Shown one piece after another: positions 16,060 through 23,355 of a stretch of DNA of 30,427 bases; the stretch's first letter is position 1, and every line of letters begins with the position of its first letter. Position numbers and translations under genes: made by a program. The notes under the pieces were generated by a model. It was not told the origin of the DNA and did no database searches. It worked only from the letters and a program-made list of their open reading frames with translations. The DNA comes from Solirubrobacter ginsenosidimutans. Lineage in GTDB: Bacteria > Actinomycetota > Thermoleophilia > Solirubrobacterales > Solirubrobacteraceae. The stretch spans positions 1 through 30,427 of the forward strand of contig NZ_JAPDOD010000081.1 of the NCBI RefSeq assembly GCF_027587205.1, given 5' to 3'.

Positions 16060-17315
16060 GCATCGGTATCGTCGGCTTGGGCTACGTCGGTCTGCCCTTG
16101 GCGATGGAGTTCGCCGAGGTCGGGATCGACGTCATCGGTGTCGACATCGACGCGGGGAAGGTAGCCGGCCTGCGCCGCGGCCACTCGCACATCGAGGACG
16201 TGCCGGATGCACGGCTGCAGGGCGTCCTGGAGCGCTGCTCGTTCAGCACCCGGTTCGTCGATTTGCACGACGCCGAGGCGATCCTCATCTGCGTCCCGAC
16301 GCCGCTGAACGCCAACCGCGAGCCCGAGCTGGGCCCGCTGCTGGGCTCGGCCCGCGCCTTGGGAGGCGTGATCCGCTCCGGCCAGATCATTGTGCTCGAG
16401 TCGACCACGTTCCCCGGCACCACGCGCGACTATCTCGTGCCGCTGCTGGAGGAGTCGGGTCTGCGTGCCGGCGTCGACTTCGCGCTGGCGTTCTCGCCCG
16501 AGCGCGTCGATCCGGGCCGCACCGACTACACGATCGCGACCACCCCGAAGATCGTCGGCGGCCTCACGCCTCGCTGCACGGAGCTTGCCGCCGAGGTCTA
16601 CGGCCGCGTGTGCTCCACCGTCGTCCCGGTCGGCTCTCCCGAGACCGCCGAGATGGCGAAACTGCTGGAGAACATCTTCCGCTCGGTCAACATCGCGCTG
16701 GTCAACGAGCTCGCGATGCTGGCCGACCGCATGAACGTCGACATCTGGGAGGTCATCGACGCGGCCTCGACGAAGCCGTTCGGTTTCATGCGCTTCGAGC
16801 CAGGCCCGGGCATGGGCGGCCACTGCCTCCCGGTTGATCCGTTCTACCTCACGTGGCGTGCCCGCGAGTTCGACTTCGCCACCGAGTTCATCGAGCTCGC
16901 CGGCAAGGTCAACAAGCAGATGCCGTACTTCTGCGTCGAGAAGATCGAGCAGGCGCTCAACGATGTCAGCAAGTCCGTCCGCGGCTCTCGCGTCGTCGTC
17001 CTGGGCGTCTCGTACAAGCCGGGCGTGGGGGACATCCGCGAGTCGCCGGCCCTGAAGATCATCGAGCTGCTGCAGGCGCGAGGCGCCGAGGTCGTCTATC
17101 ACGACCCGTACGTTGCGGAGCTACCCTCGATGGGACTGGTGAATTCGGACCTCGACGCGGCGATGGTCGCGGCCGATCTGGCGGTGATCGTGACAGCTCA
17201 CCCTGGAGTCGACCACGAGCAGATCGTGCGGAGCGCTCCGATTGCCGTCGACCTTCGCGGCGTGACCCGCGGCCTACAGGAGCCGACGGTGCGCCAGCTC
17301 GGTCGCGCCCGGTAG
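16056..17315 (+). CDS. UDP-N-acetylhexosamine 6-dehydrogenase (WbpA/TviB-type)
   Basis: A 419-aa nucleotide-sugar dehydrogenase that oxidises C6 of a UDP-sugar twice, giving a uronic acid with two NADH. The Rossmann motif GIVGLGYVGLPLA is at 4-16, ESTTFPGTT at 115-123, AFSPERVDPG around 145, Lys202/Asn206 in AKLLENIF and the catalytic Cys257 in GMGGHCLPVDPFYL. The C-terminal NAD half carries VLGVSYKPGVGDIRESPAL. The GGHCLPVDP and TTFPGTT forms are those of the WbpA/TviB/WecC branch (UDP-GlcNAc or UDP-ManNAc), not of UDP-glucose dehydrogenase, so a HexNAcA product is likely. Together with the WbpB- and WbpE-like genes in the minus operon it could lead to a 2,3-diamino uronic acid. Confidence 0.93.
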   Translation: MSIGIVGLGYVGLPLAMEFAEVGIDVIGVDIDAGKVAGLRRGHSHIEDVPDARLQGVLERCSFSTRFVDLHDAEAILICVPTPLNANREPELGPLLGSARALGGVIRSGQIIVLESTTFPGTTRDYLVPLLEESGLRAGVDFALAFSPERVDPGRTDYTIATTPKIVGGLTPRCTELAAEVYGRVCSTVVPVGSPETAEMAKLLENIFRSVNIALVNELAMLADRMNVDIWEVIDAASTKPFGFMRFEPGPGMGGHCLPVDPFYLTWRAREFDFATEFIELAGKVNKQMPYFCVEKIEQALNDVSKSVRGSRVVVLGVSYKPGVGDIRESPALKIIELLQARGAEVVYHDPYVAELPSMGLVNSDLDAAMVAADLAVIVTAHPGVDHEQIVRSAPIAVDLRGVTRGLQEPTVRQLGRAR

Positions 17316-17321
17316 CTCTCG

Positions 17322-18224
17322 ATGAACGCTCGTATCGACGTCGTCATCGTGAGCTACAACAGCGCTGACACGCTGCGGTCATGCGTGGAGCCGCTGCTCG
17401 ACCAGCCGGGGATCACCGTAACGGTCGTCGACAACGCTTCCACGGACGGCTCACTCGCCACGCTCGCCGGCCTCGGGGTGAACGCGATCGATGCGGAGCG
17501 CAACGGGGGCTTCGGGTTCGGCTGCAACCTCGGGATGACCGCGGGATCGGCGCCGCTCGTGCTGTTCCTGAACCCTGACGCTCGTGTGGAACGCGCGGAC
17601 CTCGCACGACTCGAGGCGGTCTTGGAGGCCGAGCCCGAGGTCGCCCTCGTCGGCCCGCGTCTCGTCGACTCCGACGGGGAGCTCATCCCGAGCATTCGCC
17701 GGTGGCAGCGTCCGGGGACGGTCTGGTCGCAGGCGATGTTCCTGCACCGCCTGTTCCCGCGCGCCGCTTGGGCCAACGAGATCGCGTCCGCGCACGAGCG
17801 CTATGAAACCGTTGAGTATCCCGAATGGATCTCTGGCGCGTGCATGCTCGGAAGGCGCGACGCGCTCGAGGCCATCGGCGGGTTCGACGAGTCGTTCTTC
17901 CTCTACTGTGAGGACATGGACCTCTGTGCGGAGCTCGTCAAGCACGGGCACCGCATTCGCTACGAACCGGGCGCTACCGTTCACCACGTGGGCGGACATT
18001 CCGCGCCGCGCAGCAGCCTGCTGCCGGTACTGGCCACGAGCCGCGTGCTTTTCGCACGCAAGCACGCTTCGCCGTTTTCGGCGCGGATCCAACGCCTCGG
18101 GATCGCCGTCGACGCGGCAACGCATTCGTTCGCGGCCCTCCGGCGCCCCAGCTACGCCCGTGGCCATTTCGCGGCGCTCGGCTCGACGCTCCGTCGTCGC
18201 GTGGTCGGGCACAACGCCGGCTGA
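17322..18224 (+). CDS. GT2-family glycosyltransferase (rhamnosyltransferase-like)
   Basis: A 300-aa family 2 glycosyltransferase resembling WbbL-type rhamnosyl/galactofuranosyl transferases. Visible motifs: VVIVSYNSADTLRSCV at the N-terminus, VVDNASTDGS (35-44), FLNPDARV with the NPDA metal-binding variant at 84-87, and FDESFFLYCEDMDLCAEL near 188-205, the typical acceptor-side block. HHVGGHSA follows. It is cytoplasmic or peripheral to the membrane. ATG 17322 lies 6 bp after the dehydrogenase stop. The donor sugar is not determined; an NDP-deoxysugar is common in this group. Confidence 0.9.
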   Translation: MNARIDVVIVSYNSADTLRSCVEPLLDQPGITVTVVDNASTDGSLATLAGLGVNAIDAERNGGFGFGCNLGMTAGSAPLVLFLNPDARVERADLARLEAVLEAEPEVALVGPRLVDSDGELIPSIRRWQRPGTVWSQAMFLHRLFPRAAWANEIASAHERYETVEYPEWISGACMLGRRDALEAIGGFDESFFLYCEDMDLCAELVKHGHRIRYEPGATVHHVGGHSAPRSSLLPVLATSRVLFARKHASPFSARIQRLGIAVDAATHSFAALRRPSYARGHFAALGSTLRRRVVGHNAG

Positions 18225-18237
18225 TCACAGCGGACCC

Positions 18238-18879
18238 GTGTACAACCTCACGTTTCATGGCGTCGGGGAACCGCCTCGTGTGCTTGAGCCCGGCGAAGCG
18301 CATGTGTGGCTGTCCGAACAGCGGTTTCTGGCCGTTCTCGATGCGGTCGGACGGCGGGATGATGTTCGGCTGTCCTTCGATGACAGCTTCCGGTCGGACG
18401 TCGACGTCGCGCTCCCCGCGCTCCTCGATCGCGGGCTGACCGCGACGTTCTTTGTCCTCGCCGGGCGCCTGGATCATCCAGAGCACCTCGGCGCGTCTGA
18501 TCTTCAGAAGCTGAACGACTCCGGGATGACGGTCGCCTCACACGGACTTCACCACCGAAACTGGCGAAACCTGGACGAGGGTGGGCTGGCGGAGGAGTTG
18601 GACCAGGCGCGAAACCTGCTCACCGAAGCCACCGGCAAGCGCGTGACCCAAGCGTCGGTGCCGTTCGGGGCTTACGATCGTCGCGTCCTGTCGCGGCTAC
18701 GCGCCGCGGGCTACGACCACGTATACACGAGTGATGGTGGCCAGGCCAACGCGCGTCAGTGGCTGCAGCCCAGGACGTCCATCACGGTGACCGACAGCGT
18801 CTCAGCGATCGCGAAACAGCCCGCGTCGGGCGAAGCGATGCGTATTCACCTCAAGCGATTCGTCAAGCGGTGGAGGTGA
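18238..18879 (+). CDS. NodB-type polysaccharide deacetylase, cytoplasmic
   Basis: A 213-aa carbohydrate esterase family 4 (NodB homology) domain. The catalytic/metal motif is SFDDS (46-50), the His pair is SHGLHH (101-106, H-x3-H) and the third motif is VPFGAYDRRVL (from 141). CE4 enzymes remove N- or O-acetyl groups from sugars using a divalent metal. There is no signal peptide or membrane helix, so it would act on a cytoplasmic or inner-leaflet intermediate, unlike most secreted members. The GTG at 18238 starts 13 bp after the upstream stop; the sequence then reads VYNLTFHGVGEP, a plausible first strand. It overlaps the following ATP-grasp gene by GTGA. Confidence 0.85.
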   Translation: MYNLTFHGVGEPPRVLEPGEAHVWLSEQRFLAVLDAVGRRDDVRLSFDDSFRSDVDVALPALLDRGLTATFFVLAGRLDHPEHLGASDLQKLNDSGMTVASHGLHHRNWRNLDEGGLAEELDQARNLLTEATGKRVTQASVPFGAYDRRVLSRLRAAGYDHVYTSDGGQANARQWLQPRTSITVTDSVSAIAKQPASGEAMRIHLKRFVKRWR

Positions 18880-20075
18880 ACGATCAGCTTCGGGGCCCGA
18901 TCCTGATCGGGTTCGCGGAGGCCCTCGCGGCACCCGAGACGGCGTTCAGCCTGCGCGCGGCCGGACTCCCCGTCGCGGCCTTCACGCGGCGCGGCAAGCG
19001 CCCACCGCTGCGCAAACACCCCGAGGTCCCGGTGCACGCCGTCACGGCGCCCGAACAGAGCGCCGCCGAGGCGATCAGCGAGCTCAAGGCGCTGGCCACG
19101 ACACTCGGGGCGGTCGCGCTGCTCCCGCTCGACGACCCGGCCGTGTGGCTGTGCGATCGGGTCGCAGCGGAGCTCGGGCTGCCGGTCATCGGGGCGACGG
19201 GTCCGCAAGCACGGTTGGCGCTCGACAAGCGCCTCCAGTTCGACGCGGCTCGTGCCGCCGGCTTGCCGGTGCCGGAGACCGTGGTGCTCGACCAGGCGAG
19301 CGACGCGCTGAACCTCGACGAGTTCCCCTTGGTGCTCAAGCCGGCCTTCGCGGTGACGGAGATCGACGGGCGGCTGGACAAGGCCGGCGGAGCCGTGTGC
19401 GCGAATCGGGACGAGCTCGTCGCCACGGTGCAGCGGTGGCGAGCCGCCGGGCCGATTCTCGCTCAGCCATGGATCGCCGGCTCCGGCGAGGGCGTCTTCG
19501 GTATTGCGGTCGACGGGGAAGTGCGCAGCTGGAGCGCACATCGGCGACTGCGAATGGTCAACCCGCAGGGCTCGGGCTCCAGCGCGTGTATCTCGGCCGT
19601 TCCGGAAGAGGCGATCACGGCGAGCGGCGCGCGCATGATGGTCCAAGCAGGCTGGGAAGGCCTGTTCATGCTCGAGATCTTGCGCGACAAGCACGGCACC
19701 CCGTGGTTCATGGAGCTCAACGGGCGGACGTGGGGGAGCTTGGCGCTCGCCCGGCGCCTGGGCTTCGAGTACCCCGCGTGGGCAGCGTCTGAGCGCCTCG
19801 GCCTTGGGCACCCTCAAGGGCCGGAGCCAGTGGCCCGGCCCGAGGTGGTGAGCCGCCATCTCGGTCGCGAGATCCTCCACACGCTCAGCGTGCTGCGCGG
19901 GCCCAAATCGACGGCGCTCGTGGAGTGGCCCGGCCGCTGGGAGACGCTCCGGTCGGTGACTCGGCTGCGGCGCGGTGAGGGTTGGTACAACTGGTCGCGC
20001 GAGCATCCCGCGATCTTCCTCGACGACACGTTGCAGACCGTCCGCGGTGCGATGCCCCGGGGGAGGTCACGATGA
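18876..20075 (+). CDS. ATP-grasp domain protein
   Basis: A 399-aa ATP-grasp enzyme (carboxylate-amine/carbamoyl-phosphate-synthase-like). After a Rossmann-like pre-domain (LIGFAEALAAPETAFSLRAAG, VALLPLDDPAV) come DKRLQFDAARAAGLPVPET, FPLVLKPAFA, WIAGSGEGVFGIAVDG and the metal-binding ELNGRTWGS (280-288), a variant of the usual ENPR block. ATP-grasp proteins ending in E-L-N-x-R-x-W-G-S occur in exopolysaccharide clusters, where their substrates are mostly unknown. GTG 18876 overlaps the deacetylase stop (GTGA); GTG 18870 is also in frame. The stop overlaps the PHP gene (ATGA). It probably ligates a carboxylate to an amine on a sugar or carrier, but that is inference. Confidence 0.85.
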   Translation: MNDQLRGPILIGFAEALAAPETAFSLRAAGLPVAAFTRRGKRPPLRKHPEVPVHAVTAPEQSAAEAISELKALATTLGAVALLPLDDPAVWLCDRVAAELGLPVIGATGPQARLALDKRLQFDAARAAGLPVPETVVLDQASDALNLDEFPLVLKPAFAVTEIDGRLDKAGGAVCANRDELVATVQRWRAAGPILAQPWIAGSGEGVFGIAVDGEVRSWSAHRRLRMVNPQGSGSSACISAVPEEAITASGARMMVQAGWEGLFMLEILRDKHGTPWFMELNGRTWGSLALARRLGFEYPAWAASERLGLGHPQGPEPVARPEVVSRHLGREILHTLSVLRGPKSTALVEWPGRWETLRSVTRLRRGEGWYNWSREHPAIFLDDTLQTVRGAMPRGRSR

Positions 20076-20827
20076 AGCTGCGTGTCGCCGCGCACGTTCA
20101 CTCGGCCTGGTCGTACGACGGAAAGTGGACGCTCGAGCAACTCGCGCGAGCCTTCTCAAAGCGCGGCTACGACGCCGTCCTGATGGCCGAGCACGATCGC
20201 ACGTTCGATGCGGCGCGGTGGCTTGATTACCGCGACGCGTGCGCGGCGGCGAGCCAGTCCGGGGCGCTCTTGGTGCCCGGGATCGAGTACAGCGACGCCG
20301 AGAACCGGGTCCACGTACCTGTGTGGGGCGCGGACCGTTTCCTGGGGGCGAACCGGCCCACGATCGAGCTCCTGCGGGATGCGGCGGGCGAGCGAGGCTT
20401 CTCGGTGATCGCCCACCCTGGGCGGCGCGACGCCTGGACGACGCTTGCGCCCGAGTGCTTCGCGCTCGCGAGCGCGATCGAGACCTGGAACCGCAAGTAC
20501 GACGGCTGGGCTCCCAGCGCGATCGCGCTACGGCTCGCGGAAGAGCATGGCCTGCGCCGGTTCGCGGGACTGGATTTCCACACGGCCAAGCAGTTCTTCC
20601 CGATGGCGATGGAGGTGCAGTCCCCGACCGCCTCCGGCGACGGGATCTTCGAGGCACTGCGCGCCGGCACCTTCGCGCCGGTTGTCCTGCGCCTGCCCGG
20701 TGATCGCTTCGCGTCGGGACCCGGGTTGGCCGGGGCGCGCACGGCCGAATTCGTCCGCCGGCGGCTCGCGCGTGCGGTCCGCCAGGTACGCGGGCGCGTC
20801 AAGCGCTCGCTTCACGCGTCGCCCTGA
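20072..20827 (+). CDS. PHP-domain metal-dependent hydrolase
   Basis: A 251-aa PHP-family protein with nearly all metal ligands visible: HVHSAWSYDG (8-17), AEHD (39-42), GIEYS (70-74), AHPGRRD (114-120), the Glu in IETWN and DFH (168-170). PHP enzymes hydrolyse phosphoesters at a multinuclear metal site. Cluster relatives include polymerase-associated domains, histidinol phosphatase and the YwqE/CpsB capsule tyrosine phosphatases, but this one is closer to the generic short PHP type. The start is ATG 20072, with GGGAGG (20061-20066) 5 nt upstream, a very strong site. The frame extending back to 19982 lies inside the ATP-grasp gene. It is the last gene of the long plus-strand operon and ends 8 bp before the converging flippase gene. 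The substrate is unknown. Confidence 0.88.
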   Translation: MKLRVAAHVHSAWSYDGKWTLEQLARAFSKRGYDAVLMAEHDRTFDAARWLDYRDACAAASQSGALLVPGIEYSDAENRVHVPVWGADRFLGANRPTIELLRDAAGERGFSVIAHPGRRDAWTTLAPECFALASAIETWNRKYDGWAPSAIALRLAEEHGLRRFAGLDFHTAKQFFPMAMEVQSPTASGDGIFEALRAGTFAPVVLRLPGDRFASGPGLAGARTAEFVRRRLARAVRQVRGRVKRSLHASP

Positions 20828-20835
20828 CCGGCCGC

Positions 20836-22383
20836 CTACGCGGCGTTGCCGGAGCGCGCGACGCGGAACCGCGGGACCCGTGCCAGCAGTTCGAGCGCGG
20901 CGCTCGGCACGATACGTCGCAGCGCGGCACAGAGATCGCTCCAACAATCAGCGAACGTGGCGCGAACCGTGAGTAGGTACGCGACTCCGCTGAAGGCGCC
21001 GACGATCGCGATCTGCACCAGCACGGGCGCGCCGGCACGATTCATGGCCCACGCGAGCGGAACGCCGACGATCGCCATCGCGATGCAGCCGACGCTCGCC
21101 GGGGCGATGTCGCCCCAGAGCGAGCGCAACGCACGTTCGCCGAGAAGCACTTGGTAGGCAACGACCAGGAAGAGCGTGTGAATCACGGCGGCGGCGATGG
21201 CGACGGCCGTCAACCCGTGCGGGGAGACGATCACCACGGTGCCGGCGTAGACGACGAAATGCGCGATTCCGTAGCCGAGCATGGCCTTGGTCCGGCCCGC
21301 GGCCGCCATGCCCGAGCCGGCGGCGTCGATCACCAGCGTCGCGGCTCCGCCCGCCGCCAGGATCTGCGCCGGCAGTACGGCGGGCTCCCATTCCGGTCCG
21401 AACAACCACGGCACGACGACAGGGCCGAGCAGAACGAGCAGAACGAGGAACGGAAAGAGGACCACAGTGAGCAGCCGGACCATCCGCCGTCGCAACGCGT
21501 GAAGCTCATCGTGGCCGGCGGTCCGGGAGAGGATCGGCATCGCCATCTCTGTCATGACGATGCTGATCTTGCGCTGATACTCGACCGCGAGTTGATAACC
21601 ACGCCAGTACAGACCGGCCTGCGCGGCCCCGAGGCGCGCGCCGATGATCGCGTAGTCACCGTTGCGAAAACCCGTCCAGGCCAGCGTCGCGAGCGAAGCC
21701 GGACCGCTGTACGGAAAGAGGTCACGCATCGCTTGGGGGCGCCAACGCGGCAACGGGATCGGTGCGAAGAACAGACCGAGCGCGATGCTGACGACCACGC
21801 TGATGGTCGTGCCGAGTACCAGCGCCGACGCGTCGAGCCCAGCGAGCGCGAGCCCGATCATGCCCGCTACGCGCGCGAAGGTCGAGGCGATCGAGATGAT
21901 GCCGATGGACTTGAAATCCAGCCGCCTGCGGAGCACGGCGAGGGGAATCGCGTTGACCGCGCCGAGCAGGAACGTCGGAGCGACGATCATCAACAACGTG
22001 GCGGTCTCCGCGCCGTAGATCGGCTTCGCGAGCAACTGGGCGATCACCATGGTGACCAGAGCAAGGCCGATTCCGATCAGCAACCCGAGCGACAGCGCTC
22101 CTTGAAGGTGCTCACGTCCGACGCTGCGTCGCTGTACGAGCGCGCTCGACGTGCTCTCCATCGGCAGCGTCATCGTCAATTCCTGCACGATCGTGACGAC
22201 CGCGTAGACACCGAACGCGGCCGGGGGGATCAGCCTGGCCAAGACGACCATCGAGACCAGCAGCAGCGCTTCGATGATCATGCGCGCGTACGTGATCCAC
22301 CGCAGACCGGCTGCGGTCGCGGCTGTGAGTTCCTCGTTGCTGCGAGTGTCGCCCGGCTGCTCCTCGACCGGTGAGGCGCTCAA
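20836..22383 (-). CDS. Wzx-type polysaccharide flippase
   Basis: A 515-aa polytopic membrane protein of the polysaccharide transporter (PST)/MATE-like superfamily, with about 12-14 hydrophobic helices. It starts AAGLRWITYARMIIEALLLVSMVVLARLIPPAAFGVYAVV, the usual first two helices, and carries VQRRSVGREHLQGALSLGL and RNGDYAIIGARLGAAQAGLYWRGYQLAVEYQRKIS in the family's middle region. It would flip the lipid-linked repeat unit across the inner membrane. The start is TTG 22383, overlapping the upstream stop as TTGA, with a GGGAG rather close. No in-frame ATG is better placed, so the start is only moderately sure. It converges on the PHP gene with an 8-bp gap and only a weak 5-bp hairpin. Confidence 0.9.
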   Translation of the reverse strand: MSASPVEEQPGDTRSNEELTAATAAGLRWITYARMIIEALLLVSMVVLARLIPPAAFGVYAVVTIVQELTMTLPMESTSSALVQRRSVGREHLQGALSLGLLIGIGLALVTMVIAQLLAKPIYGAETATLLMIVAPTFLLGAVNAIPLAVLRRRLDFKSIGIISIASTFARVAGMIGLALAGLDASALVLGTTISVVVSIALGLFFAPIPLPRWRPQAMRDLFPYSGPASLATLAWTGFRNGDYAIIGARLGAAQAGLYWRGYQLAVEYQRKISIVMTEMAMPILSRTAGHDELHALRRRMVRLLTVVLFPFLVLLVLLGPVVVPWLFGPEWEPAVLPAQILAAGGAATLVIDAAGSGMAAAGRTKAMLGYGIAHFVVYAGTVVIVSPHGLTAVAIAAAVIHTLFLVVAYQVLLGERALRSLWGDIAPASVGCIAMAIVGVPLAWAMNRAGAPVLVQIAIVGAFSGVAYLLTVRATFADCWSDLCAALRRIVPSAALELLARVPRFRVARSGNAA

Positions 22384-23279
22384 AGCTCCCGCACCACTCG
22401 CGCAGGGTTCCCGGCCGCGATGACGCCGGCCGGGATCGAAGCGGAGACGACCGCGCCCGCTCCGATGACGGAGTCTCGGCCGATCGTGACGCCCTTGAGG
22501 ACCTTCACGCTCATGCCCATGAAGACGTTCTCCTCGATCTCCACCGGTGCCATGCGCGGGTTTCCGCCATGTCGACGAGCCGGATCCAGATCGTGGAAGT
22601 TCGAGTCGAAGATCTCGATGTTCGCACCGAAGAGACCGCGCGCTCCGATACGGATTCCAGCGCCTTCGCTCTTGACGAACGCGTTGTTGTTGAACTCCGT
22701 GTGATCGCCGATCTCGATGCGCGCATCGACCGACGAGACCTCGAAATGGCAGTAACCCGCGTAGAAGAGCGGAGAGCGGTACCAGCCGAGCTGCACGTCC
22801 TCGCCGAATGCGATCGCGCCCGGACCGACCAGAAGCACCGGCTGCAGCCTCCGCGGCGAGCCGGTGACCTGACGGCAGGTCGAAAGTGCCCGGTACTTCA
22901 GGATCCGAGGCTTCTGCGCCGCGGCCTCGATGGTCGGGCGCACGATGCGGCGAGCGGCCCGGCGAGCGAACCCACGCCGCTGACTCGGCATCGCGGTAGG
23001 CGTGGCGAGGATCTCGGCGAGCATTTCGGCGAGCCGCTCGTCGTGCGGCGTACGAGACGACGCGTCACGCAGAATGCGTTCCGCCTCGCCGTGGTCGCCG
23101 CTGTCGCGCAGCACGATCGCCAGGCCGTAAAGCGCGTCGACGTTGGTCGGAGCGACCGACAACACTTCACGGTAGAGGATCGCGGCAGCGTCCTGACGAC
23201 CGAGGCGACGGTGCTCGGCAGCCGCGATCAAGGACCGGTCGACGACGGAAGGCGCGGTTTGGGAGGCGTGGTCGTTCAT
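22380..23279 (-). CDS. TPR - left-handed beta-helix acyltransferase fusion
   Basis: A 299-aa protein in two parts. Residues about 15-95 are TPR-like helix pairs (AAEHRRLGRQDAAAILYREVL, DALYGLAIVLRDSGDHGEAE). Residues about 145-299 are a hexapeptide-repeat acyltransferase of the maltose acetyltransferase/WcaF type (IEIGDHTEFNNNAFVKSEGA, IEIFDSNFHDLD with the candidate catalytic His, ENVFMGMSVKVLKGVTIG, GAGAVVSASIPAGVIAAGNPARVV). It would acetylate a sugar, either a polymer substituent or an amine such as the one made by the WbpE-like enzyme. TPR fusions to such enzymes are less usual and suggest docking to another component. ATG 23279 follows a 76-bp divergent region. Confidence 0.85.
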   Translation of the reverse strand: MNDHASQTAPSVVDRSLIAAAEHRRLGRQDAAAILYREVLSVAPTNVDALYGLAIVLRDSGDHGEAERILRDASSRTPHDERLAEMLAEILATPTAMPSQRRGFARRAARRIVRPTIEAAAQKPRILKYRALSTCRQVTGSPRRLQPVLLVGPGAIAFGEDVQLGWYRSPLFYAGYCHFEVSSVDARIEIGDHTEFNNNAFVKSEGAGIRIGARGLFGANIEIFDSNFHDLDPARRHGGNPRMAPVEIEENVFMGMSVKVLKGVTIGRDSVIGAGAVVSASIPAGVIAAGNPARVVREL

Positions 23280-23355
23280 GCTCGAGTCAACAACGACGGG
23301 CCGCCAGCTCGACTTCCGCGGAAGTTTTGCGCCCCGTCAGCGGTTGGTCTGATGG
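23280..23355. promoter_or_regulatory. Divergent promoter region with 14-bp palindrome
   Basis: A 76-bp gap lies between the diverging acyltransferase and beta-helix genes. It contains the perfect 14-bp palindrome ACTTCCGCGGAAGT at 23312-23325, directly followed by a T run. A dyad of this size between divergent starts is a plausible operator for a dimeric regulator. No clear -10/-35 boxes are recognised. Confidence 0.5.

Noticed and set aside
20828..20844. Terminator between the PHP and flippase genes
   Set aside because: Only a 5-bp GCCGC/GCGGC hairpin overlapping the flippase stop, without a T run; too weak to call.
21151..22374. 407-aa plus-strand open frame
   Set aside because: Antisense to the flippase; very rich in Arg, Asp and Gly, as expected from the reverse complement of hydrophobic codons.
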